Assembly: GCA_963829135.1 (NCBI GenBank)
Contig: CAWHHO010000008.1
Coordinates: forward strand, 744,001 to 808,000
Direction of reading: 5' to 3'
From: Kumtagia sp963829135
GTDB lineage: Bacteria > Pseudomonadota > Alphaproteobacteria > Rhizobiales > Rhizobiaceae
DNA: 64,000 nt
Both the position numbers and the translations under genes were made by a program. Of the stretch, positions 9,634 through 18,921 are shown in pieces (position 1 is the first letter of the stretch; every line of letters begins with the position of its first letter). Under the pieces are notes generated by a model that worked only from the letters and a program-made list of their open reading frames with translations, was not told where the DNA came from and did no database searches.

Positions 9634-12600
9634 GCGTGGTCAACGATTCTACCCGTAGCGCGCGCGATGCAGTCGCCAAGGCCGCGTCGGTGATAGCGGA
9701 CCTGGAACGCCAGCTGGCCGCAGTTCCAGGCTGGCTTCGGGTTGGCCCACCGGATCGTCATGGCGATCCGGCCGACCGGATGCTGGCGGAGCACGCGCTC
9801 GATCTTGCCGCCCGCCTTGATCGCGCCCGCACGGCGCGCGCGGCGTTCGCCGATCGGATTGAAGACACCCTCGGGCTTCCGCCTTCAAGCATCTTTGCGT
9901 TCGTGGCATCCACGCACTGGCTGGAGTCGTTGCCACCCGACGGCGTCGACGCGCTGCTCGACCGCCTGGTCGCTAGCCCCGAGCGTCTGCTGACACCATC
10001 GCCGACGATGTCGCGGGACAAGGCGCAGGCCATGCTCAACTTTATCGCAGGCAATGGCGGGCGGGTCGGAGACGGCGAAGTGTTCCGTCAAAGCGTGCCG
10101 CTCGATGACGCCGATCTCGCCGACCTGAACGCGACGGGCTGGAGCATACGCAACGGGGCGCAGGCGGCCGTCGACTGGAACGTGCTGTTTCCGGTTCGCC
10201 TCGAAACCCGCTTTCTGGCGCCTGGCAAGCAAGGGCCAAACGAGGGTTCCGATCCGGAAATCTGGCGATTGCTGGTGCGAGTCGAACCCGACGCCCCCTC
10301 GATGGCAACGCGCCCAGCACCGATCAGGCGCGACGAGGCGCGGCTGGTCGGCGTGTGCTGGACCGAAGCGGAAGGAAGCCTCGACGGCGAGGCAGGCGAG
10401 ACTGCCTTCAACAAACTCGCCAGGCAGGCCGGACCGGCGCGCGCTGCCTACCTGCTCCGCTCGGTGGCGGTAAGTCGTAGCGAGGCCGGCTTCGATGTCT
10501 TTGGCGACTTCGCGGAGCGGCCGCATCCTGTAAGCGAGCCCCTGATCGGCGTCCCTTCCAGGATCGAGATCTGGGGCGGGCCGGACGATGCGCCGTTGCT
10601 GCTGGCCACGCTGCACCCCGACCGTAACGCTCTTGCGGCGACCGCGACGATCGAATCGGTCGCGAAACCCGACGAAGATGGCCGCACCCCTCGCAGATGG
10701 TGGAATTCCTTCATTGCAGCCCAGGAGGTGCAGCTGGCCTGTGAGATCCCTTTGACGCTGGATCCACCGAGCTTCCCTGTCCTGTTTTGTGTCGGCTATG
10801 ACGCGCCGGACGACGAATCGATCGATCCGGCCGAGATACTCGCGCTGCACATCGATGCAGGTCGCGTCGGGACCATGGCGCCGCTTACCCCGACGAACAC
10901 GGTCGCCGGGGCACCGACCACCGACCTCGGAACCGATCCGCATCCTTTCCTGGCGGCCACCCTGAAGGCTGCCGGCGATGCCTTCGGACTGGTGACGGCG
11001 CTCACCGGCCGTGCCAGTCTTTGGGGGATGCCGGCCCCCGATATCCGTCTCGGTGAGGCCGCGACAGCGATCGGTCAGGCGCTTTGGCCCGTGCTTTGGC
11101 AGCGCAGCCTGAAGGACACGGCGGACGGTTCCGAAGAGATCTGGCGGCTCGGCGAATGGGCGGCGCGCCATGTCCACACATTCGGTCCGTTGCCGGTCCT
11201 GCGTTTCGGCGATCTTCCGTATGGCGTCTTGCCGATATCAGACTATGCGCGGTGGGCATGGCGCTCGCCGGTGGACACGGTTCGCGCCGGAGATCCTCGG
11301 CCGGAATTCCTCGCCCTGGCAGCACTTCCGATCCTTTCGCAACCGCTGCTGCAGCGATCACTGGAGCAAGGCACGGCGGCTGGCGCCGACACCGAACGAC
11401 TGCTCGAGATACTCGAACATGTTCCCACGTCGCGTGCCTATGGCACCCGCCAGGTTCCAGCGACGATCCTGTTGGATGCGCTCTCGGCTGCGCTCGGGGG
11501 CTCCAATCCAGGCGACAAGGTGCGCGAATGGGAGGACCAGTTCAGCTATCTTCGCTCGAAATGGCCGCCCGGGCCAAAGCGCCGCTACAGCCCGGTCCTC
11601 GACGTGGAGCCGCTGCCGGAAAAGTTCGACCCCGATCACCGCGAGCTTTGCCGCATGTTCTTGGACGTCAGCTGGAACCTGCTGGCCGAGGCCAACGACC
11701 TCAGTCCGACCTGGCAGCTCCAAGGCATTCCGCCATCGCCGCTTGCCCGCCTGATCCGCCATTCATTGCTGACCACGCAAGCCGAAGTATCCCGGCTTGA
11801 CCCATTGGCTCCGCCTTCCTTCGTGCTGCCGATCGACGAGGTCGAGCAGTTCTTCAATCTGGCGAGCGGCGGCGAACGGGGCGGACGCGAACACGTGTTC
11901 GATCTTCCGGAGTGGGCCAAAGAGCGTGTCGCGATTTTCGACGACGATCCGCGCGCCGCGGTGGTTTGCAGGCAGTTCGAAGACGTGCGCGAGGCCGTGC
12001 TAAAGCTCGGCGCTATCGAGCCCGAAATAACCGAGCGTGCGCTGCCGGCGGTGCTCGATCTGACCAGCCACCGCGTCGACGCGTGGTGGACGGGGCTTGC
12101 CGAACGGCGGCTGTCCTCGCTCGTTGCGCATGGCGGCCGCCCCCGCCTCGGCTGCTACGGATGGGTCGACGACCTCGCGCCGAATCCGGACCCGACGCCG
12201 CCGACCACGGCGGGGCTGATCCACGCACCGGGCTACGCACAGGCACTCACGGCGGCTGTGCTGCGCGACCAGGCGGTGCACCATCGCGACACGCCACAGT
12301 GGGACATAACGCTGGACTCGGCGAAGGTGCGGGTAGCAGCGGGGCTTGCCGAGCAGGTGCGCGCCGGCGTGCATATCGCGGAGGCGCTCGGCCGAGAGAT
12401 CGAGCGCCGCGTCGGCGAGCCCGGCCTGATTCTCGCGTTGCGCACTGCGTTTCCGGCTCGCCCCGAATGGAGCGGCCGGCGGGTGTGCGACGGACAACAG
12501 GTCCTCGACGCAGCCGCGCTGCCAGCCGGCATCGATGCCATGGCGTTCGACGATCTGCGTGTGGCGCTGGACACCTACGCAGACTTGCTCGTGACGGATG

Positions 12601-13886
12601 CCCTCCACGACGTCGTCGAAGGCAGAGCCACGGCTGCTGCCGAGGCGCTTGAGGCATCAGCCGGCCTCGGCGCGCCACCGGAGATGCGGCTGCTGCACAC
12701 GCAACGCGCCGGCAGCACTGTCAAGACCTCGGTCGTCGTGGCGCTCGCCTGGTCGAGCGACTGGGATGACCCAGAGGCGGCAGCCAACGGGTCCCCGGTC
12801 AGCGTCGCCGATCCGGCACTCGCGGGCCTGCTCGAAATGGAGCTGCCGCCGCCGGAGGAGTGGACGTGGCTGGCAGGCGGCCTGTCGGTTTCGCTGGCCG
12901 ATCTCGGGCTGGACGTCGCGGATACCGTGATGTTCGATGCCCCACAGTTGTCGCGGTTTGCAGCCGACCTGCTGAACGAGAACCCAAGCGCTGGATCCGG
13001 ACCCGACAACCATGCGCGCTGCACTAATATCTGCTCCGCACTCGGCGGTTCCGCGCCGCGTGCCAATTCAGCGGATGTCCTGAAAGCCCGGCTCGCGCGG
13101 CTGCGGATACTTGCCGCCGATCTGATCGCAGCGCTCGGCGCACCTGCCGATCCCCCGATTTCGGTTCGGGCCTGGGGCTTGGCGGATGGCGATCCGGTTG
13201 CAGCGAGCGCGACGCTCGAAGCAAGGCTCAGCGTCATCGGCGATGTCGCGGGCGACATCAGTGCAGATGCCGGCACGCTCGCCGAGCGCATACGCACCTT
13301 GTTGCCGTCAGCGCTGGCAATGCCGCTCGCCTGTCCGCAGACTGCGGAAGAACCGATCAGTGCGCTGGCCGGCGGTGACTGGCTTGAGGTCGTTGCCACT
13401 GTTCGACCGGCGCTGGCGCGGCTGGAGCTCGCTCAGCTGACAGCCGCAGCGCCATGGGACGCATGGCTCAACGACGCCCGGTCCGTGTGGGCGCATGGTG
13501 ACCTCGCCACCGATGCGCATCGCAGCGTTGTGGTGACCTTCCGGCCGCCGGCGCCCGGAGGCGCGGATCCCGAGCGCGACGCGCCCGTCCAGATCGACAG
13601 CTGGGCGGAGACAGTTCCTGCGGCTGCGCACACGACATGGGCGGCGTTCGGTTATGACGCGCCGCGCGCCCGTCCGCAGCAGGCCATCCTTATCGCGGTG
13701 CCGGCAGATGTGGACAACCCGGATGCGCCTGCCGACATCCGCGGCGCCATGCTCGAAGCACGACGGCAGACTCGAATCCGTTCGATCCGCCAGCCGTTTG
13801 CGAACGAGCTCCAGCTTGTCTTGCCGACCTCTATGCTGATCGACGACGTCACGCCGGCCGGCGTGATCTTGAAGAGGGAAGTCTGA
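9630..13886 (+). CDS. very large uncharacterised protein, 1418 aa, third gene of the DUF6603 cluster
   Basis: One continuous frame of 1418 codons that starts inside the stop of the previous gene (ATGA) and ends in a TGATG overlap with the next. No known domain is recognised. Notable blocks are NVLFPVRLETRFLAPG at about residue 185, FGDLPYGVLPISDYARW at about 525, SHRVDAWWTGLAERRLSSL at about 815 followed closely by RPRLGCYGWVDDLAP, then GLIHAPGYAQALTAAVLRDQ at about 865. From memory, such blocks recur in very large uncharacterised proteins of distant bacteria next to genes like the following one, but I cannot name the family. No signal peptide or membrane helix. It is probably a structural or scaffold-like partner of the cluster; this is inference. 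Confidence 0.7.
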   Translation: MSVVNDSTRSARDAVAKAASVIADLERQLAAVPGWLRVGPPDRHGDPADRMLAEHALDLAARLDRARTARAAFADRIEDTLGLPPSSIFAFVASTHWLESLPPDGVDALLDRLVASPERLLTPSPTMSRDKAQAMLNFIAGNGGRVGDGEVFRQSVPLDDADLADLNATGWSIRNGAQAAVDWNVLFPVRLETRFLAPGKQGPNEGSDPEIWRLLVRVEPDAPSMATRPAPIRRDEARLVGVCWTEAEGSLDGEAGETAFNKLARQAGPARAAYLLRSVAVSRSEAGFDVFGDFAERPHPVSEPLIGVPSRIEIWGGPDDAPLLLATLHPDRNALAATATIESVAKPDEDGRTPRRWWNSFIAAQEVQLACEIPLTLDPPSFPVLFCVGYDAPDDESIDPAEILALHIDAGRVGTMAPLTPTNTVAGAPTTDLGTDPHPFLAATLKAAGDAFGLVTALTGRASLWGMPAPDIRLGEAATAIGQALWPVLWQRSLKDTADGSEEIWRLGEWAARHVHTFGPLPVLRFGDLPYGVLPISDYARWAWRSPVDTVRAGDPRPEFLALAALPILSQPLLQRSLEQGTAAGADTERLLEILEHVPTSRAYGTRQVPATILLDALSAALGGSNPGDKVREWEDQFSYLRSKWPPGPKRRYSPVLDVEPLPEKFDPDHRELCRMFLDVSWNLLAEANDLSPTWQLQGIPPSPLARLIRHSLLTTQAEVSRLDPLAPPSFVLPIDEVEQFFNLASGGERGGREHVFDLPEWAKERVAIFDDDPRAAVVCRQFEDVREAVLKLGAIEPEITERALPAVLDLTSHRVDAWWTGLAERRLSSLVAHGGRPRLGCYGWVDDLAPNPDPTPPTTAGLIHAPGYAQALTAAVLRDQAVHHRDTPQWDITLDSAKVRVAAGLAEQVRAGVHIAEALGREIERRVGEPGLILALRTAFPARPEWSGRRVCDGQQVLDAAALPAGIDAMAFDDLRVALDTYADLLVTDALHDVVEGRATAAAEALEASAGLGAPPEMRLLHTQRAGSTVKTSVVVALAWSSDWDDPEAAANGSPVSVADPALAGLLEMELPPPEEWTWLAGGLSVSLADLGLDVADTVMFDAPQLSRFAADLLNENPSAGSGPDNHARCTNICSALGGSAPRANSADVLKARLARLRILAADLIAALGAPADPPISVRAWGLADGDPVAASATLEARLSVIGDVAGDISADAGTLAERIRTLLPSALAMPLACPQTAEEPISALAGGDWLEVVATVRPALARLELAQLTAAAPWDAWLNDARSVWAHGDLATDAHRSVVVTFRPPAPGGADPERDAPVQIDSWAETVPAAAHTTWAAFGYDAPRARPQQAILIAVPADVDNPDAPADIRGAMLEARRQTRIRSIRQPFANELQLVLPTSMLIDDVTPAGVILKREV

Positions 13887-15457
13887 TGTACGAGTGGATG
13901 CGCCGTCTTGAGCCGCTGCCGCCGTTCGGCGACCTGCAGCGCGGTTTCGCGCAGGAAGTTGCGGACCCGCTGTGGATGCTGGCCAGGCAATGGCAGCTGG
14001 GCGAGCATCTCGGCGAGGACGCCGGCACGCCGGTCGGCGTCACGATCCCGGTTTCTCACACGCCGATCGAGCCGGTCGACGGGCTCGATCCGACGGTCGT
14101 CCCAGCAGAGGCAATTGTCGAGGGCGCAGCCGAGGATTGGTGGACACCCGGCCGACGCGTCCGTGTCGGCAGGGCGGTGGCCGAGACGCTGACCGAAGCG
14201 CAGCGACTCGAGGCGCGGTTCATCGACCCGCTCCCGTCTCCATACGGATCGACCTTTCGCGGCGAGGTCGATGGACGCGCGGCCTGGCGCGCGGGATTTG
14301 TCGCTGCGGGCCACCCTGCCCTGGACGGGTTCAACCCTGACATCGCTGACAACTGGCGTTCCGATACGCTGGACCATGCGGCCGTGTTCAGCGCCGGCGG
14401 GACCACGCTCGATCTGCCGGCGCACTCGGGTGGCGACGTCGACTGGTATTCCTGCGAGGCAGATGTGCCTCTGCCGGCGCCCGCCGCACCCCGCGAGGGC
14501 GCGCGCGAGGTCATTCCAATGCGTCTGCAATACCCCGGAGCGCCACTGCCGCGCATCTGGCAGATCGAGGATCGCGCCGTCGACATTGGCGGCTATCCCC
14601 CCGACCGTTCGCATCTCGCCACGGTGCTGCTGATCCAACTGGTGGCCGACCACGCCAATGACTGGTTCATGGTACCGATCCCAGTGCCGAACAATCCGGA
14701 CGAAGCCAATCCTCCCGGCATAGGCGTCGTCGTCACGCTCGGGGTGGTGACCGTCCGTAGCAGCTTCGACGAAGAGGATGTTCTCGTTGTTCCGGCCGGC
14801 GAAAGCGATCCGCCGCCGCCGCCCGACGAGCCAGTCGGACCGTGGTCCCTCTTCCGCACGAGTGGACTCGACCGCTCCTCCCTGGTGATGTGGCCGACCG
14901 CCGCGAGCCCTCTAACGGGGCAGCTGCTTGACGATGTCATCCTGGGCGTCGACGAGGATGCCGACGTCATCTGGGCGGTCGAGCTCGTCGCCGACGGCAT
15001 AAGGCTCGCCGGCGATGCGCAATCGTCAGCCGCCTTGGCCGATGGGCGCAGGACCGGGACCCGCGAGTTCACCTGGATCCCATCGACGACACTGCCGGAG
15101 CACTGGCATCCCTATCGCGTCGAGATACGCGATGGCCGGCGAATCTTCGTGCAGGGACGTGTCGCAGACCTGAATGTGACGCCTCCGGGACTGCGTCGCG
15201 GGCCGCGGTCGAACCTGATCGGCGGCATCGCCGACGCCGACATTGATCCAGCCGTGCCGCTTGCACCAGGCGGCACCGGCCATGAGATCGAAATGACGGC
15301 CGTGCCCTACCAGGGCGTGCGCCTCGAGCGCCGCTATGTCCTGGCTCGCGGAACGGATGGAAGGCCGGTCCTGTGGCGGCAGCGACGCCGAGTGCCGGTA
15401 TTAGCCGGACCGACTTCGCACCTGCGATTCGATGTTTTCAGAGAAGAACCCGCCTAG
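13886..15457 (+). CDS. uncharacterised protein, 523 aa, fourth gene of the DUF6603 cluster
   Basis: Starts in a TGATG overlap with the preceding gene and ends the cluster; the convergent etfA follows. The N-terminus MYEWMRRLEPLPPFGDLQRG leads into EVADPLWMLARQWQLGEHLG and EDAGTPVGV. I recall this ADPLW-LARQWQ-GE-EDAG block from otherwise uncharacterised proteins encoded beside very large partners. The remainder is beta-rich, with an acidic Pro-rich hinge (SDPPPPPDEP at about residue 310). No transmembrane segment or catalytic signature is seen. The coupling argues that all four products act together, perhaps as one large complex; the function is unknown. Confidence 0.7.
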   Translation: MYEWMRRLEPLPPFGDLQRGFAQEVADPLWMLARQWQLGEHLGEDAGTPVGVTIPVSHTPIEPVDGLDPTVVPAEAIVEGAAEDWWTPGRRVRVGRAVAETLTEAQRLEARFIDPLPSPYGSTFRGEVDGRAAWRAGFVAAGHPALDGFNPDIADNWRSDTLDHAAVFSAGGTTLDLPAHSGGDVDWYSCEADVPLPAPAAPREGAREVIPMRLQYPGAPLPRIWQIEDRAVDIGGYPPDRSHLATVLLIQLVADHANDWFMVPIPVPNNPDEANPPGIGVVVTLGVVTVRSSFDEEDVLVVPAGESDPPPPPDEPVGPWSLFRTSGLDRSSLVMWPTAASPLTGQLLDDVILGVDEDADVIWAVELVADGIRLAGDAQSSAALADGRRTGTREFTWIPSTTLPEHWHPYRVEIRDGRRIFVQGRVADLNVTPPGLRRGPRSNLIGGIADADIDPAVPLAPGGTGHEIEMTAVPYQGVRLERRYVLARGTDGRPVLWRQRRRVPVLAGPTSHLRFDVFREEPA

Positions 15458-15547
15458 CCATCCGTTGACGGCGAGGCTTGCAGGCGACCCAAAAAGCCGT
15501 GGCGGTAGGAACCGACACCGCGATCGCACAAGGAGCAGATTGATTGA

Positions 15548-16478
15548 TCAGAGAGCCTTTTCCAATTCCGGCAGGATCGTGAACAGATCGCCCACGAGGC
15601 CGTAATCCGCGACCTGGAAGATCGGGCGCTTCCTCATCCTTGTTGATGGCGACGATGACCTTGGAGTCTTTCATGCCGGCGAGGTGCTGGATGGCACCGG
15701 AAATGCCGACGGCGATATAGAGGTCCGGCGCGACCACCTTGCCGGTCTGGCCGACCTGCCAGTCGTTCGGCGCATAGCCGGCGTCCACTGCCGCGCGTGA
15801 AGCCCCGACGGCAGCACCCAGCTTGTCGGCAACCGGCAGAATGACTTCCTGGAACTTTTCCGACGAACCGAGTGCGCGGCCACCCGAAATGATGATCTTG
15901 GCCGAGGTCAGTTCCGGCCGATCGCTTCCCGACAGGCGGTTTTCCACGAAGCTCGACAGCCCGGGGTTGGCTGCCGCAGCGACGGTCTCGACCGGCGCGG
16001 CACCACCCTCGGGCGCGCTCTGGAAGGACGCCGTACGCACCGTGATGACCTTTTTGGCGTCGGTTGCCTGCACCGTCTGGATCGCGTTGCCGGCATAGAT
16101 CGGACGCTTGAACGTGTCCGGAGAAACCACCTCGACGATCTCGGATACCTGCGCAACGTCAAGCAGCGCGGCGACGCGCGGCATGACGTTCTTTCCGCTC
16201 GTGGTGGCCGGCGCGATGATGGTGTCATATCCTTCTGCGAGTGAAACGATCAGCGCAGCAAGGGGCTCTGCCAGCCTCTGTTCGAGTTCGTCGGCGTCGG
16301 CGATCAGCACCTTCGAAACGCCCTTGAGGTTGGACGCGGCGACAGCGGCGGCCTTGGCGCCCTTTCCGGCGACGAGGACATGGACCTCCGAGCCGATGCT
16401 CAGCGCAGCCGAAAGCGTCTTGGCTGTCTGGTCGGAGAGGCTCGCATTGTCGTGTTCCGCGATGAGAAGAATTGCCAT
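15548..16478 (-). CDS. etfA: electron transfer flavoprotein alpha subunit (one frame break; 309 aa restored)
   Basis: FAD-binding large subunit of the heterodimeric ETF, which takes electrons from acyl-CoA and other dehydrogenases and passes them to ETF-ubiquinone oxidoreductase. N-terminal MAILLIAEHDN, then the C-terminal FAD domain with SGGRALGSSEKF and the family signature YIAVGISGAIQHLAGM followed by IVAINKDEEAP. Immediately after EEAP the frame is lost because of an extra G in the GGG at 15624-15626. Without it the protein ends IFQVADYGLVGDLFTILPEL plus EKAL, the usual ETF-alpha ending, with its stop at 15548-15550. A working gene with a sequencing insertion is more likely than a truncated one. 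It lies downstream of etfB. Confidence 0.93.
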
Positions 16479-16506
16479 TTCACTTCACCTTTGACTGCAG
16501 CTTCGG

Positions 16507-16618
16507 GGCCTGAATTCCGGTCAGGCCGCGCCAAAGCGGCTGGTTTCGAGAACCGGAGCGGAGCGTACTGGAATACGTGAGCACCGGAGGTAGAAACCGG
16601 CCGTTTGCAGGCCGGCTT
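16507..16618. repeat. palindromic elements between etfB and etfA
   Basis: The roughly 150-bp gap between etfB and etfA holds several short inverted repeats. GGCCTGA (16507-16513) pairs with TCAGGCC (16521-16527) across 7 bases, and a CCGGCC/GGCCGG stem lies near 16598-16615. These could form hairpins in the etfBA transcript and affect stability or the EtfB:EtfA ratio. They look like an intergenic repeat element rather than a coding region. Confidence 0.45.
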
Positions 16619-16629
16619 CATCGGAATTC

Positions 16630-17379
16630 CTACAAGACGCCGGCTTCGTTGCGCAGCTTGTCGACCAGTTCGGCCACCGACTTGACCTTGACGCCTGCCT
16701 TGCGACCGCTTGGCTCTTCCGTCTTCAGCACCTTGAGGCGCGGCGTGACGTCTGCGCCGAAATCGGCCGGCGACTTCTCGTCCATCGGCTTCTTCTTGGC
16801 TTTCATGATGTTCGGCAGCGAGGCGTAGCGCGGCTGGTTAAGGCGAAGATCCGTCGTCACGATCGCCGGCATCTTCAGCGCAATCGTCTGAAGGCCGCCA
16901 TCGACTTCACGTGTCACCTTGGCATTGTCGCCGTCGATTTCCACTTTGGACGCGAAGGTCGCTTGCGCCCAGCCAAGCAGTGCGGCGAGCATCTGCCCCG
17001 TCTGGTTGGCGTCGTCGTCGATCGCCTGTTTGCCCAGGATAACGAGGCCGGGCTGTTCCGCGTCGACAACGCCCTTCAGGACCTTGGCGACGCCGAGCGG
17101 TTCGACCAGCGTGTCGACCTTCACCAGGATGGCTCGGTCGGCACCCATGGCGAGCGCGGTGCGCAGCGTTTCCTGTGCTTGGGCGGGACCGATGGAAACG
17201 ACGACGATCTCATCGGCTTTGCCGGCTTCCTTGAGCCGCAGCGCTTCTTCCACGGCGATCTCGTCGAACGGGTTCATCGACATCTTGACGTTCGCCAGTT
17301 CGACGCCCGAGCCATCCGACTTCACGCGGATCTTGACGTTGTAGTCGACAACCCGCTTCACCGGGACGAGGATTTTCAT
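16630..17379 (-). CDS. etfB: electron transfer flavoprotein beta subunit
   Basis: AMP-binding small subunit of ETF, 249 aa, the standard length. It begins MKILVPVKRVVDYNVKIR and carries MNPFDEIAVEEALRLKE, the conserved DDDANQTGQMLAALLGWAQA stretch and the near-terminal RYASLPNIMKAKKKP segment typical of the family. The start at 17379 is chosen because the homologous N-terminus begins there; a longer in-frame extension to 17454 looks non-conserved. Transcribed ahead of etfA with a 151-bp palindrome-containing spacer. Confidence 0.95.
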   Translation of the reverse strand: MKILVPVKRVVDYNVKIRVKSDGSGVELANVKMSMNPFDEIAVEEALRLKEAGKADEIVVVSIGPAQAQETLRTALAMGADRAILVKVDTLVEPLGVAKVLKGVVDAEQPGLVILGKQAIDDDANQTGQMLAALLGWAQATFASKVEIDGDNAKVTREVDGGLQTIALKMPAIVTTDLRLNQPRYASLPNIMKAKKKPMDEKSPADFGADVTPRLKVLKTEEPSGRKAGVKVKSVAELVDKLRNEAGVL

Positions 17380-17648
17380 GCGCCTATCCTTCTTCAACCA
17401 TTCCGCGGCGCTCCTAGCAGGACTAAAGCCCGCCTGTTTGCCGAATGGCGACATCGGCTGCGGAAAAACGGTACAAAATGGAACACTTTCGGTGGCGTCG
17501 CGGCTTCCGAAAGCGGGCGGACCCTAGTGACGGCGCGTTGGCGCGTCAATAGCAGTGGCCGGCATAGAATCGGTTGAAATCTACGCGGTTCCACGCCGGC
17601 ATGGCTCGAGCAGCGACCGGCATCACCCCGAGTTATCGAGCGTGAGTG

Positions 17649-17975
17649 TCAGTGGTCGATGGAGGGCAGGTTGAGATGCTGCTCCACGCGCCGGACCCGC
17701 GCTTCCAACTCACTGATCAGGATGCCGTGGCCGATAACCGATGTGTGGTATTCGACGACCGCCCGACGCAGGCCGGCGACCTGTTCGGTCATTTCTTTTC
17801 GATTGACGATCATATCGGAAGCAACATCGGCGCGTAGCGAATCGATCTCGCTGCGGAGATCAGTTTTAGTGGCCATCTTGTCTTCGACGAGCGGACACCC
17901 AGAACGAACGTCGCCGATCTCCGCGCGCATTTGGCGAAGCATTTGAAGGATAAGGCTTTCAGGCTCAGTACTCAT
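17649..17975 (-). CDS. small coiled-coil protein, 108 aa
   Basis: Uncharacterised. The whole length is helical with heptad-like hydrophobic spacing (ILQMLRQMRAEIGDV, then LRSEIDSLRADVASDM and ISELEARVRRVEQHLNL), so a coiled-coil oligomer is likely. No signal peptide or membrane helix. Such short coiled-coil proteins are common in rhizobia and have no known function. It lies just downstream of the rhomboid gene, 45 bp apart, on the same strand. Confidence 0.6.
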   Translation of the reverse strand: MSTEPESLILQMLRQMRAEIGDVRSGCPLVEDKMATKTDLRSEIDSLRADVASDMIVNRKEMTEQVAGLRRAVVEYHTSVIGHGILISELEARVRRVEQHLNLPSIDH

Positions 17976-18020
17976 GAGGAATCGCTATAGCACGAGGTTG
18001 TAGGCAGGAATAGTCATCGG

Positions 18021-18791
18021 CTATTGCCGCCCCCAGCGCGGCACCGGCTTGGCCTCGATCGGCCGCACGGCGCTTTGCTGCTGCATTTCGACGGCATTCG
18101 GCGTGACCACCTCGCGGTCGAACAATGGCACGTCGCGCCGTTTCAAAAGCAGGACAAGCACCGCTCCGGTCACGATGCCGCCGACGTGGCAGGCCCAGGA
18201 TATGCGCTCCTCGCCACCGGTCAGAAACATCGCTACCTGCAGCACGATCCACAGGGAAAGCGCAATCCACGCCGGGATTCGAAGCGGAATGCGGGCGAAG
18301 GCCAGCACCCAGACTTTCACGCGCGGATGCAGGATCAGGTAGGCCGAGACGATACCGGCAATGGCCCCGGACGCTCCGATCAACGGTACTTCGGACGCCG
18401 GATCGGTCATCCCGTGGAAGAACGCGGCACCGATCGCGCAAAGCAGGTAGAACAGCAGAAATCGGAGGTGCCCCATCGCGTCTTCGATGTTGTCGCCGAA
18501 GACCCACAGAAACACCATGTTGCCGCCGAGATGGAAAAGGTCGGCATGCAGGAACGCGTAGGTCACGAAGCTCAAATCATCCGGGATGAAATGCAGTTCT
18601 GGTGGCAGTTCGACTCTATCGAAAGCGACGGAAGGCACGAAGCCAAATCCATAGCCGGTGGCAATGGCAAAATCCTGAGATCCGAAACTGGTCAGCAGGA
18701 AGACGATGACATTGAGTGCGATCAGGGCGATCGTGACGTATTGAAGCTTGATATGCCTGAGGCCATTTGCATCGTGGAGCGGAATGAACAA
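18021..18791 (-). CDS. rhomboid family intramembrane serine protease
   Basis: A 256-aa polytopic protein. The catalytic Ser sits in GASGAIAGIVSAYL (about residue 140) and the partner His in ACHVGGIVTGAVL (about 205), the Ser-His dyad of rhomboid proteases. The conserved FLHADLFHLGGNMVFLWVFG block with its Asn is present (about residues 80-100). It cleaves transmembrane substrates within the inner membrane; the substrate is not predictable. The short cytoplasmic tail after the last helix is basic and Gln/Pro-containing. Confidence 0.9.
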   Translation of the reverse strand: MFIPLHDANGLRHIKLQYVTIALIALNVIVFLLTSFGSQDFAIATGYGFGFVPSVAFDRVELPPELHFIPDDLSFVTYAFLHADLFHLGGNMVFLWVFGDNIEDAMGHLRFLLFYLLCAIGAAFFHGMTDPASEVPLIGASGAIAGIVSAYLILHPRVKVWVLAFARIPLRIPAWIALSLWIVLQVAMFLTGGEERISWACHVGGIVTGAVLVLLLKRRDVPLFDREVVTPNAVEMQQQSAVRPIEAKPVPRWGRQ

Positions 18792-18921
18792 GGGCCTCTG
18801 ATCTCCGCCGTGCTGCGTTTCGAGTGGTTTCGCGTAACCATAGCAGTGGGTGAGGTCGGGGCAAGAGCTGGATGCCCCTGACGACTGGCCGTGCCGCTAG
18901 CTGGCGCGCCGTAGAGGCGCG

